Shown one piece after another: positions 56,347-64,000 of a stretch of 64,000 nucleotides of DNA (its first letter is position 1; the number at the start of each line of letters is the position of its first letter). The notes beneath the pieces were generated by a model that was not told where the DNA came from, did not search any database, and was given only the letters and a program-made list of their open reading frames with translations. The translations under genes were made by a program, and so were the position numbers. The stretch is from Bacteroidales bacterium (GTDB lineage Bacteria; Bacteroidota; Bacteroidia; Bacteroidales; Muribaculaceae). The stretch is taken from the NCBI GenBank assembly GCA_910575615.1, contig CAJTEX010000001.1, positions 209,977-273,976 on the forward strand. The letters are read 5' to 3'.

Positions 56347-57582
56347 ATGACAAGATTCCTCATATCTTTTTTGATGTTTATCCCTTTGCTGGCCGGTGCT
56401 GTGGCCGTCAAGGATGTCGAGAATGTGCATGTCAAGGACCGCACACGCTATGTCACCGACATGGCGGGGATGCTCTCGCCGGGCGCGGTCGCGCGGGTCG
56501 ACTCGCTGATGGCCGACGCGTGGCGCCAGTCTTCGGCAGAGCCGGTGGTGGTCATAGTCGACAATCTCGACGGCGAGGACATCGACGATTATGCCACAGA
56601 GCTTTTCGAACTGTGGAAGCCGGGCAAGAAAGACAAGGACAACGGTGTGATTATGTTGATTTCCAGGGATGACCGGAAATTTGTGATACGCACCGGATAT
56701 GGTGTCGAAGGGGTGTTGCCCGATGCCCTCTGCTGGACTATACTCAACCAGACGATGAAGCCTTATTTCCAGGAGGGGGATTATGACGGCGGGGTGGTGG
56801 CCGCCGCCACAGACATCAACCGGGTGCTGACCGAAGAGGAGGCGCGGGCCGAACTCATGTCGAAATATGAGAATGACCAGGGGGCCGGCGGCGAGGATGA
56901 TTTCTTCAAGGTCTACCTTACGGTGTGCCTTGTTCTGCTGGTGGCTTTCGGGGTGTATTACCTGTGTCAGCTTGCAAGGAGCCGGGGCAAGGACACCGCC
57001 GAGGCTTACCATCTGTTTGAGAAAAGCAAGCTGACGGTGATGGTGCTGACAGCCGCCACGCTGGGTATATTGGCCCCGGTGCTGGTTCTGTGGCTGGTGA
57101 CGATGCGCCGCATCCGTACACGCAAGCGCCTGTGTTCCAATTGCTCGACCCCGATGACGCGTCTCGATGAGGAGACCGACAACAAATACCTCACCCCCGC
57201 CCAGGATGCCGAGGAGCGGCTCAATTCGGTCGATTACGATGTTTGGCTCTGCCCGACCTGCAACCAGACTGAGATTATCCCGTTTATCAACCGCCAGAAA
57301 AACTACTCGGTGTGTCATGTCTGCGGGGCGCGTACTGCCGCGCTGGTCTCTGACCGCATCACACGTCAGCCCACCACAATGTCGAAAGGGCAGGGGGTGA
57401 AGACTTACCGCTGCTTCAACTGCCATAACGTCACCAACCACCCTTATGAGATTCCAAAGGTGGTGGCTCCTCCGGTGATTCTCGGAGGTGGTGGCGGAGG
57501 ATTCGGCGGCGGAGGAGGATTCTCCGGCGGTTCCTTCGGCGGTGGCATGACCGGCGGGGGAGGTTCGCGTGGAGGCTGGTAG
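56347..57582 (+). CDS. TPM-domain membrane protein with zinc ribbons and Gly-rich tail
   Basis: 411 residues. Signal peptide or first helix about 1-20, TPM_phosphatase/Psb32-type domain about 28-165 (VTDMAGMLSPGAVARVDSL, VIMLISRDDRKFVIRTGYGVEGVLPD). Two membrane helices lie near 195-215 and 240-262. A cytoplasmic-side part follows with four CxxC pairs (LCSNC, LCPTC, VCHVC, RCFNC), consistent with two zinc ribbons. It ends in a Gly/Phe/Ser-rich tail (about 378-411). The layout resembles YgcG-type proteins. The ATG at 56347 is chosen over one overlapping the dgt stop because it opens the signal sequence. Function unknown. Confidence 0.75.
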   Translation: MTRFLISFLMFIPLLAGAVAVKDVENVHVKDRTRYVTDMAGMLSPGAVARVDSLMADAWRQSSAEPVVVIVDNLDGEDIDDYATELFELWKPGKKDKDNGVIMLISRDDRKFVIRTGYGVEGVLPDALCWTILNQTMKPYFQEGDYDGGVVAAATDINRVLTEEEARAELMSKYENDQGAGGEDDFFKVYLTVCLVLLVAFGVYYLCQLARSRGKDTAEAYHLFEKSKLTVMVLTAATLGILAPVLVLWLVTMRRIRTRKRLCSNCSTPMTRLDEETDNKYLTPAQDAEERLNSVDYDVWLCPTCNQTEIIPFINRQKNYSVCHVCGARTAALVSDRITRQPTTMSKGQGVKTYRCFNCHNVTNHPYEIPKVVAPPVILGGGGGGFGGGGGFSGGSFGGGMTGGGGSRGGW

Positions 57583-57756
57583 CCCGCTGGGTGGAGTGTG
57601 CCCGCAACGCTTGACGCGAACCATCGGGCTTCGGCAAGTGTTAATCAATCAAAGGATAATGATGACGGGTGAGGTCAAAAACCTCCCTCGGGATGTTGGA
57701 AGCGACATCCGCCCCAAAATTCAAGCAGATGGCGCCGCGCTGACGGCGGTTGCCCT

Positions 57757-57994
57757 ATTCCAAAGTATTGCTGTCCGGTAAAACTTTGACATGATAGGAA
57801 ATGGACTATTTTTATCTCATACAGCATGAAACAGACTCGTATAGATGTCTTTTAAGGGCTTTTTGATGCTTAATGCTACCAATTTCACATCGCCTCAAAT
57901 GACAAGCCCTTTTTCGTAAAACAGGTGTAACTTATTATATTTGTAGAGAATATATGATTTTGTCTTTTTTTACCGGACAGCAATAATTCCAAAG
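57757..57994. mobile_element. MITE with 18-bp inverted ends and 9-bp target duplication
   Basis: The element runs 57766-57985 (220 bp). Its ends are perfect 18-bp inverted repeats: TATTGCTGTCCGGTAAAA (57766-57783) and the reverse complement (57968-57985). Both sides carry ATTCCAAAG (57757-57765 and 57986-57994), a 9-bp target-site duplication. No transposase fits inside. There is an inner AAGGGCTT/AAGCCCTT pair (57854-57861, 57904-57911). A perfect duplication suggests recent insertion by an IS with matching ends elsewhere in the genome; the IS family is not decided. Confidence 0.88.
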
Positions 57995-57998
57995 TAAG

Positions 57999-58042
57999 CG
58001 GCGGTTGCCCCGGTTTGTCGGGAGGCGACCGCCGTCTTTTTT
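57999..58042 (+). terminator. Terminator displaced by the MITE
   Basis: CGGCGGTTGCC (57999-58009) pairs with GGCGACCGCCG (58024-58034) with one G-U pair, followed by TCTTTTTT. It presumably ended the TPM-gene transcript before the insertion. Confidence 0.75.
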
Positions 58043-58112
58043 GTAGTTGTTGAAATCCTATGGGATTATCGCGAGACGGTGAAGGGAATAGTTCCCTGCG
58101 GCTCAGACTGTG

Positions 58113-59864
58113 TCATTTGGATAGGTCAATGGTCAGGGGCTCTCCTCTGACAGAACCGTTGGCGTTGTAAGATACCGGAGTGATTGTCGTGATCTTTCCA
58201 GAAGTCAGTTGAAGTTCTACGACACCGGATTTCAGATCCGTGACCTCGATTTTGCTCGGGACTCTGGCTCCTTGCGGTTTTACCTCGAGCACAAGCCGCG
58301 TCAGCCCCTCCAGATTTTTCATGCCGATTTTAACTGGAGTGGTGGTGGCCATTGTGGATATGCCGGAGCTATGGCTCCCACCTATTGATGAGATTCCCAA
58401 TTCAATTGCTTGTGGCAGATAATCCATCACGAAATACCGGGCATCATAGCGGCGGGGATTGCTCCCAGCTGAGACTCTATAGCTTCTGGTAGCTCGGCAT
58501 CTCAAATGACCTTCACAGGTTCTTGCATAATCTTCATCATTGTGGTGGAAAGTAAGAGAGGAGAAGTCAATATATAGTTCAGGGCTTGCTGATGGAGTGA
58601 AATATACGCAATCCCATTTGCCGTCTTTTTTCAGCACGGATACAGCCCATCCGTCCCCATTGCTTGATCCGGCGCCATCTGTATAAAACACATGAAAAGG
58701 CAAAAGATAGTCAAAAATGAAGTTGTAATCAGCATAATTGAAATTGCTTGACATAGAGGGTGTAGTGGATGGGTAATTTGTCGTTTGTGGTGCTGTGTGG
58801 TTGTCATCTGCCATGGAACACAACGATGTACGTCCTTGATAGGGAAGAATGTCTCCGTTGGAGCCTTCTCCGTAAATTTGGGGCTGTGAGCCTGATTTTG
58901 CAAAAGGTTTCCAATGTAATAAATCCCGAAATAGATGAACATTCTTGTCAGAAATATCTCGTGTCACTGTTCCTTTCCCAAAATTGTATGTAAGAACTTG
59001 AGTAAGCTTGTAGTTGTCGTCTGGGATGAAATAGTTGAGAGATATTCCATCTGTCCATGTCGTTGGTGCGTAAAGAGTTACGGCCTTGTTCGAAGGACCT
59101 AATTGTAGTTTGACAGAACCTGCAGTGGCTTGTTGTGCGGGTGAAATGCCATCATCTTTGAATAAACCAGATGTAACTTCCCAGTCAAATGGGGTCTTGT
59201 TTGCTGAGTCTAAACCGTGGATTATACCAGTCGAAGGGTTCAGACGGAAACTGCAAGAGTAGCCGAGGCCTTTTAGAAGGTCTCTTATAGCTATGGAAAC
59301 AAAGTCATACAATTGTCCTGGAGTTTCATCTAATGAGAATGAACATTCGTTTAACCGTGAGGCATTATATGTTATGCGAATGTCAGGACGAGCCGGGTTG
59401 TCGAAAAAATCTAATGAAGAGATACTTTCGATAAATTGGTATGAAGAGTTGGTGTCATATTCCGCCAATACAATGTGTTTTATTTGTGATGCAAGGGAAA
59501 TTTCATTAAGAGGACCATTGGAAAAGTCCTCATAAGAAATGAATCCAACCTTAGAGATAGGAGCGGACGTTGTCCCCGCTGAGATATCAGCTTTGACGGT
59601 GATGGGAAGTGTTGGGGGAAGAGCTTCTGCTACAATTTTGCATGCATATTCAAAAGCTCCTGTCATTTCAGGTTTCCAATTTCCAGAGTATTGGACTTTG
59701 AACACGGTGCCCCCGTTTATTTCCCTGACGATCGGTAGACCTTGTATAGAGGGAATAATAGACTCAGAAACATAGCTGTCTGATTCTTGATAGGTCTGGG
59801 CAGAAGACGGTGTGCCAATACAAAGTATGGCCAATATGGTGAGTATTGCATTGATGGTTCTCAT
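58113..59864 (-). CDS. Secreted pseudo-metzincin-like protein (583 aa)
   Basis: 583 residues. Signal peptide about 1-22. The segment 70-205 has the layout of secreted metzincin-like proteases: an A-x-x-W/F-type helix (FEYACKIVAEAL), a TPI-V strand (LPITVKADI), an extended DIRITYN strand and then IAIRDLLKGLGY. In active relatives this last segment is HEIGH-LGF; here R194-D195-L-L-K198 takes the place of HExxH, so no zinc site is expected. The C-terminal ~350 residues are beta-rich with no recognised domain. Its ATG overlaps the stop of the 237-aa gene (ATGA). AT-richer than the surroundings. Function unknown; binding or scaffold role is possible. Confidence 0.65.
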   Translation of the reverse strand: MRTINAILTILAILCIGTPSSAQTYQESDSYVSESIIPSIQGLPIVREINGGTVFKVQYSGNWKPEMTGAFEYACKIVAEALPPTLPITVKADISAGTTSAPISKVGFISYEDFSNGPLNEISLASQIKHIVLAEYDTNSSYQFIESISSLDFFDNPARPDIRITYNASRLNECSFSLDETPGQLYDFVSIAIRDLLKGLGYSCSFRLNPSTGIIHGLDSANKTPFDWEVTSGLFKDDGISPAQQATAGSVKLQLGPSNKAVTLYAPTTWTDGISLNYFIPDDNYKLTQVLTYNFGKGTVTRDISDKNVHLFRDLLHWKPFAKSGSQPQIYGEGSNGDILPYQGRTSLCSMADDNHTAPQTTNYPSTTPSMSSNFNYADYNFIFDYLLPFHVFYTDGAGSSNGDGWAVSVLKKDGKWDCVYFTPSASPELYIDFSSLTFHHNDEDYARTCEGHLRCRATRSYRVSAGSNPRRYDARYFVMDYLPQAIELGISSIGGSHSSGISTMATTTPVKIGMKNLEGLTRLVLEVKPQGARVPSKIEVTDLKSGVVELQLTSGKITTITPVSYNANGSVRGEPLTIDLSK

Positions 59865-60574
59865 CTTAAACTGATCTTTTTAGAGAGGTTCTTGGTGGTT
59901 GTGACAACTTTCAGGATATAAATCCCACGCTCAATATGCCCAAGAGAGATGGTGGAATCTTCTTGCAGGCTATAATTGAATATCTGTTGTCCTTGAGTTG
60001 TGTATACTGCCAAATGGACAGGATTCCCTTGGGTATTTGATATGCTCAGGTCTTTCCCGTTTAGTGATATTAAGACGTCGTCGTTGTTTTCGTTGATAGT
60101 GTCTATATCGCCTAATACAAGCGCAAGTGTTTCCGCGTCGATATAGTCTGTTGACCAAACTTTAGGCGTATAGATGTACTCCCCGGTTTCAGAATCCACG
60201 TAAACGCATCTGGCCCAGGAGCCCCATATGGTTAGAGGCAGTGAGACATTTACGGTTTCGTCTTCTAATGTGCAGAGCATCGGAATGCTGCTATATATTG
60301 GTGCCTCGTCTGGAGTCAGGTAATGTCCTTCAGAATATTCTGCCCGGAAGCTTCGGAGATGTTTGACCTTGAAGGTCATGGTGAGCTGGCCAATTATTTC
60401 GGGCTCGAAATACTGGTTCGTTGGCTCGTATAAGTAGCCCTCATGGAAATGATAGTCGTATTCGACATGGGTCAATTCCATTTGCGGTGTCTTGGACTGC
60501 GCAGGTTCTGCAAGCATTACCGATGCTCCTAAAAGTAAGAACATCCCACACAAAAATAATATGATCTGTTTCAT
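59861..60574 (-). CDS. Secreted protein with C-terminal sorting domain (237 aa)
   Basis: 237 residues. Signal peptide about 1-22 (FLLLGASVMLAEP), a beta-rich central domain of unknown type, and a C-terminal sorting domain (about 165-237; LAVYTTQGQQIFNYSL ... ERGIYILKVVTTTKN) of the type IX kind. Middle gene of a three-gene leftward operon, with its stop overlapping the next start. No homology recognised for the central part. Confidence 0.7.
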   Translation of the reverse strand: MKQIILFLCGMFLLLGASVMLAEPAQSKTPQMELTHVEYDYHFHEGYLYEPTNQYFEPEIIGQLTMTFKVKHLRSFRAEYSEGHYLTPDEAPIYSSIPMLCTLEDETVNVSLPLTIWGSWARCVYVDSETGEYIYTPKVWSTDYIDAETLALVLGDIDTINENNDDVLISLNGKDLSISNTQGNPVHLAVYTTQGQQIFNYSLQEDSTISLGHIERGIYILKVVTTTKNLSKKISLR

Positions 60575-60610
60575 AGGGATTGGTTTTTGTTGTTTGTAAC
60601 ACGGTGTTAA

Positions 60611-62350
60611 TCAATGCCATTGGATGACAACCATTCGCATTTTTACCAGTTCTCCGTTGTGATAGTAGTGAAAAAAGTATTGCCCCGGAGGTAGTATTCT
60701 GATTAGTTCATCATATGTCCTTCCTTTTGCGATGAAGTTAGAATTGGAATCGTAAACATTTATGTATGATAAATTCACTATTTCTTCGTGGTCTTTATGC
60801 TTTTCAAATGAAAGGTGACATAGTGGATTGTCTAATTGGCAGATAATCCTGTTGGGGTCGACTGTTTGTGAAACAGTGATTGTTCCGTGGCTGTTGGTCG
60901 CGGAAAATTCAAGCTCCACAGAGTCCGAACGATCAAGGTTGGTGATTGTTATATGATCGTGAGCTGTGGCTTTGATGTCTAGGACTTTATAAACGGGATT
61001 TGTCATCTCCATAATGCAGATGGAGAAATTTCTTACGCCAAGGCATTCGATTGCATAGTAGAGCTCGTATGAATACTCGTCGTAATAATCATATCCAATC
61101 AAAGAAATGGTTTTGAAATGAGGCTGTAGGGATAAACTCAAGGATAAGGGAGAGAGTTGGTATGTCTTGCCTCCCGCTGATATGCTTAATCTCACTTCTC
61201 CTCTGAGGGTGCCGTCCGGATTTTCTTGAAATCCATACACGTCATTGATCGGTTCTACTTGAAATCTTTCCTGATTAGAGGTTTGGATGGTTATTGGGCT
61301 ATTATCTTTTTCAGAAAATAACAAGAATTCCCAATTGTATGCTTCAACAGCTGTGGATATCTCATATTCAGCAGAAAAAAAGTTGGAAACATAGGCTGAT
61401 ATGGATCCGAGTTCATCGATATTGCTGCAGGTTATTTGTCCTGCGAGATTTATAGGCACATTCCATCCAATCATACTCATCAGTTCAGCGGTGACGTTAT
61501 CAATTTGAAAATTGCAGTCTCCTTTACCGAGTCCGTAATGCATTAGTGAATGAATATTGTCAAGATATACAAGAGATTCCCTCATTCGATAAGTTGAAGG
61601 GGTGTACATTTTGTGTTTGATGTCACTTTTCCCGGCATACACATTGGTAGTGCCATAAGGGGATACGAATTGTCGCAGTTCGTAATCGCTATGGGTGCAA
61701 TCTTCCAATTTTTTTCCATTGGAGTCTACTATTAATCTGTCAAATGCCGAAAGATGGCCATCCCATTGGAAACAAGGAGTGGTTCCATCATATGATGTTA
61801 CACTGGAACCGAAGCCGAGGCAGACGGCAAGTGAGCGTAGGGTTATGGTGTATAAATTGTTGGATGTTGTTGTGACATCATTGCCTATATTGCTGTCCCA
61901 TTGCTTGACTGGGTTTAGCCATATATATGCGTCTGGACTTTCAGGTGTGCTCTCGATTGCTTTCTGTTGTGCATATAGTGCCGACGGCACCATGGATGTC
62001 GGTGTTTGTTCAAAGAAAACCACATCACAGACGGCAAGTTCTTCTTTCAAGTCTTCGAGATAAGACACGCTGATGTGGATTGGCGTGGCATTGGAAATTA
62101 TTTGCGCCCAATATTTGGCCGCCTGGTTCATGCAGGCCTGCATATCGGGATTGTTGACGTTTTCGAATGTCAATATGATGCTTCCTGGCGAGGATGATGG
62201 GGCTTTCCACGAAGAATCTTGTGGAATGTTTTGGACTCCGCAGGGAGGACTCTCATAAAATCTGTGCTGGATGGTGCGGTGGGTAGTTCCGCCTGCGCCC
62301 CAGGCAACCAAAAAGGCCAGAAACACCATAATTGCTGTTTTGGATCTCAT
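60611..62350 (-). CDS. Secreted pseudo-metzincin-like protein (579 aa)
   Basis: 579 residues. Signal peptide about 1-21. The segment 60-300 matches the pattern of secreted HEIGH-LGF metalloproteases: AAKYWAQIISNATPIHISVSY, ALYAQQKA, DAYIWLNPVKQW, NNLYTITLRSLAVCLGFGSS, FDRLIVDSNGKKLED and a late SLMHYGLGKG ... ELMSMIGWN. In the position of HExxH it has R172-S-L-A-V176, so the zinc-binding site is lost while the fold around it appears kept. The C-terminal ~270 residues look like Ig-like modules. First gene of the operon, behind a good promoter at 62434-62465. Function unknown. Confidence 0.68.
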   Translation of the reverse strand: MRSKTAIMVFLAFLVAWGAGGTTHRTIQHRFYESPPCGVQNIPQDSSWKAPSSSPGSIILTFENVNNPDMQACMNQAAKYWAQIISNATPIHISVSYLEDLKEELAVCDVVFFEQTPTSMVPSALYAQQKAIESTPESPDAYIWLNPVKQWDSNIGNDVTTTSNNLYTITLRSLAVCLGFGSSVTSYDGTTPCFQWDGHLSAFDRLIVDSNGKKLEDCTHSDYELRQFVSPYGTTNVYAGKSDIKHKMYTPSTYRMRESLVYLDNIHSLMHYGLGKGDCNFQIDNVTAELMSMIGWNVPINLAGQITCSNIDELGSISAYVSNFFSAEYEISTAVEAYNWEFLLFSEKDNSPITIQTSNQERFQVEPINDVYGFQENPDGTLRGEVRLSISAGGKTYQLSPLSLSLSLQPHFKTISLIGYDYYDEYSYELYYAIECLGVRNFSICIMEMTNPVYKVLDIKATAHDHITITNLDRSDSVELEFSATNSHGTITVSQTVDPNRIICQLDNPLCHLSFEKHKDHEEIVNLSYINVYDSNSNFIAKGRTYDELIRILPPGQYFFHYYHNGELVKMRMVVIQWH

Positions 62351-62433
62351 AAGTTGTATTTTTTGATTGGTTCAACATAAAATAAGATGTCACAGTAAAA
62401 ATGGGTTCTGGGGTAACAATGGTTGTGTGTTGG

Positions 62434-62465
62434 CAAATATACGAGTTGTATTTGTGAAATCCAAA
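62434..62465 (-). promoter_or_regulatory. Promoter of the three-gene secreted-protein operon
   Basis: On the minus strand TTTG (62462-62465), 20 nt, TATATTTG (62434-62441), close to the ideal Bacteroidetes promoter, with a leader of about 80 nt. Confidence 0.7.
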
Positions 62466-62540
62466 TAATTTTCAAGAAAAATTAAATAGAGTGAATTTTC
62501 TGCGAAAATTTTAGCGGAAAGCACCTGTGGCTTATGGCGT

Positions 62541-63353
62541 TTAATTGTTGTGGGCGCGGAGCTGCCAGAACGCCACCGCTGAGGCGGCCGCGACATTCAG
62601 GGAGTCGACATCGCGCGACATCGGGATGCGCGCCACATAATCCGACTCCGAGATGATTCTGCCGGGCAGCCCTTCCCCCTCGGTGCCGAGGATGATGGCC
62701 AGGCGTGGCTCCTCGGCCAGTGCGGGGTCGTCGATTGCCACAGAGTCATCGCTCAGGGCCATTGCCACGGTCTTGAAGCCGAGGCGGCGCAGTTCGGCAA
62801 GATAGTCAGTGCTGTCAAGGTATGCCCACGGCATCAGGAAGACCGTCCCCATCGACACTCTTATGGCCCGGCGGTTTAGCGGGTCGCAGGCCGTGGGGCT
62901 CAGAAGCACCGCGTCTATCCCCAACGCGGCCGCCGAGCGGAATATCGCCCCGATGTTGGTGGTGTCGGTCACTTCATCTATTACTGCCACACGTCGTGCC
63001 TCGTGACAGACCTCTTCGGGCGATTTCGGTTCCGGACGACGCATGGCACACAAGACTCCCCGCGTCAGGGTGTAGCCGGTGAGCTCGCGTAGCGCCTCGC
63101 GCGCGCCTGTATATATAGGCATATCCGGGCAACGGGCGATTATGTCTGCCGCATCCCCTTCGATATGCCGCTCCTCGCAGAGCATTGACAGCGGTGTGAA
63201 TCCCGCCTGGAGTGCTACCCTTATCACTTTCGGACTTTCAGCGATGAAAAGTCCCTCGCCCGGTGACAGGCGGTTTCTCAGCTGTGCCTCGGTCAGTGAC
63301 GCGTATGGGGCAAGCCTTGGGTCATCCAGCCTGTCAATCCTCTCGATTCTCAT
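62541..63353 (-). CDS. SpoU/TrmH-family RNA 2'-O-methyltransferase
   Basis: 270 residues. An N-terminal RNA-binding substrate domain (about 1-105, with GLFIAESPKVIRVAL) precedes the SPOUT catalytic domain (about 118-265). The three SpoU motifs are visible: DTTNIGAIFRSAAALG, LGTEGEGLPG and IPMSRDVDSLNVAAASAVAFW. It methylates a ribose 2'-OH in tRNA or rRNA; the target is not predicted. It lies just upstream of the AT-rich operon, same strand, with a separate promoter likely. Confidence 0.92.
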   Translation of the reverse strand: MRIERIDRLDDPRLAPYASLTEAQLRNRLSPGEGLFIAESPKVIRVALQAGFTPLSMLCEERHIEGDAADIIARCPDMPIYTGAREALRELTGYTLTRGVLCAMRRPEPKSPEEVCHEARRVAVIDEVTDTTNIGAIFRSAAALGIDAVLLSPTACDPLNRRAIRVSMGTVFLMPWAYLDSTDYLAELRRLGFKTVAMALSDDSVAIDDPALAEEPRLAIILGTEGEGLPGRIISESDYVARIPMSRDVDSLNVAAASAVAFWQLRAHNN

Positions 63354-63696
63354 TATAATTATGTGTTGATAAAAAATATTCTGGGAAATGTTCTGTGGAA
63401 ATATCGTGGCGCAAATTTACAATAAACCTCGCTCCAATCAAAAAAATCCCTCTTTCAGATTCAAAAATCCACCTTTTTTAGACCCCCAAAAAACTCCCAG
63501 TGGTAAAAAATCCGCTGACCCAAAACTCCCCGTTCCCCCTCCATGCTGTTCGGTGTCCGGCCGCAGGGAGGGGAGTGCGCCCGGGGCCGTCGCGATTGCC
63601 CGCTTTTTTCGCCGCGCCCAATACGCTGTCCTCCAGCGACAACCGTCGCCGCGCCCTCCGCATGTTGAAATTTTCTTGAAAAAACTTGCCGAAAAA
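63354..63696. other. Intergenic upstream of the tandem promoters
   Basis: 343 bp without a gene. An A/T-rich part (63354-63490) is followed by a GC-rich part (63500-63660). No terminator or RNA gene recognised. Confidence 0.5.
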
Positions 63697-63728
63697 TTTG
63701 GCCGGTTCGGGGAAAACGCCTAACTTTG
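63697..63728 (+). promoter_or_regulatory. Probable rRNA promoter P1
   Basis: TTTG (63697-63700), exactly 20 nt, TAACTTTG (63721-63728), preceded by the upstream sequence GCCGAAAAATTTGGCC. Closely repeated 122 bp further on, as tandem rRNA promoters often are. Confidence 0.7.
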
Positions 63729-63818
63729 CACTCGCTTTTCGGGACGGAGGTTCCGGGGCGGCCCTGAAAAGGAGAAACGCCGCCGAAGATTGAAAAGTTC
63801 AAAAAAAACGCCGAAAAA

Positions 63819-63850
63819 TTTGGCCAGTTCAAAAATTCGACGTAACTTTG
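63819..63850 (+). promoter_or_regulatory. Probable rRNA promoter P2
   Basis: TTTG (63819-63822), exactly 20 nt, TAACTTTG (63843-63850), in the same GCCGAAAAATTTGGCC context as P1. The sequence after 63885 (GACATTGAAAGAATTGC and on) resembles the leader before 16S rRNA in Bacteroidales; the 16S gene itself would start past the right edge. Confidence 0.7.
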
Positions 63851-64000
63851 CAGAGCTTTTCCGCCGCAAGCCGGGAAGCGAGAAAATAGGACATTGAAAG
63901 AATTGCAATAGACGAAGTAGTACAGGAGCTAACAAGCTTCCTGTCGATTCCGAAAACCAACAGGTCAACCGGGCCGGAGAAGGACGCTTCTGATGTCATC

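Larger units (their letters stand above)
57583..58112. other. Intergenic region interrupted by a MITE
   Basis: 530 bp with no convincing gene. A 220-bp MITE (57766-57985) splits the sequence between the TPM gene and its terminator at 57999-58042. The 12-mer CGGCGGTTGCCC occurs on both sides of the element (near 57744 and 57999). Confidence 0.6.

Noticed and set aside
57659..57781. Small open frame (starting MMTGEVKNLPRDVG) ending in the MITE
   Set aside because: It ends within the MITE end; without the insertion it would read on through the terminator hairpin. No conserved feature was seen, so it is not called a broken gene.
63388..63723. A 111-codon plus-strand open frame near the right edge
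   Set aside because: It runs into promoter P1, has no domain or signal, and its composition matches non-coding surroundings.
1..64000. tRNA, rRNA or prophage genes within the window
   Set aside because: No cloverleaf or rRNA core sequence, integrase, capsid or terminase was recognised; the right-edge leader stops before any 16S sequence.

Overview
The window reads as a moderately GC-rich Bacteroidales chromosome, most likely from the Muribaculaceae or a close relative; that family-level placement is inference. The evidence is a SusC/SusD polysaccharide utilisation locus, lipoproteins with acidic residues after the lipobox cysteine, C-terminal sorting domains of the type IX secretion kind, and many promoters of the Bacteroidetes form (TTTG-like -33 box, about 20 nt, TAnnTTTG -7 box). 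No tRNA or rRNA gene lies inside, but the right edge carries two near-identical tandem promoters and a leader that probably belong to an rRNA operon starting just outside.

Layout. 1-5.8 kb: ferritin (cut by the left edge), a small outer-membrane barrel and a TamB-like protein. 5.8-7.3 kb: a REP-associated tyrosine transposase framed by three copies of a 130-143 bp hairpin-rich repeat, plus a decayed ~30 bp tandem repeat. 7.3-12 kb: a glycogen/starch operon (debranching enzyme, GT4 glycosyltransferase, GH57 amylase). 12.2-24.5 kb: housekeeping and surface genes (large secreted adhesin-like protein, Crp/Fnr regulator, acyl-CoA ligase, S41 protease, coaD, parE, rpsF-rpsR-rplI).

24.5-46 kb is the centre of interest: a beta-mannan/galactomannan locus. 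An AraC-type regulator and a GH36 alpha-galactosidase are transcribed leftward. A divergent operon runs SusC, SusD, surface glycan-binding protein, surface GH26, periplasmic GH26, GH130 mannosylglucose phosphorylase, GPH-type symporter and AGE-family 2-epimerase. The genes describe a full path: binding and cutting at the surface, SusCD import, side-chain removal and further cutting in the periplasm, symport, then epimerisation of mannobiose and phosphorolysis. Downstream lie two genes for unfamiliar secreted multi-module proteins (475 and 830 aa). Their promoters share with the SusC promoter a GTATC element exactly 22 nt before the -7 box, with a second (in two cases imperfect) element 21 bp further upstream. 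This spacing is what an AraC-family activator would use, and it suggests that the two proteins are undescribed extracellular parts of mannan use.

46-57.6 kb is mostly ordinary (ansA, metG, a secreted propeller-like protein, nhaC, a dihydrouridine synthase, hflX, dgt, a TPM-domain membrane protein). A 220 bp MITE with 18 bp inverted ends and a 9 bp target duplication sits at 57.77-57.99 kb. 58.1-62.4 kb is an AT-richer three-gene operon of secreted proteins; two of them look like metzincin-type metalloproteases that have lost the HExxH zinc motif. A SpoU-type RNA methyltransferase and the tandem promoters close the window.
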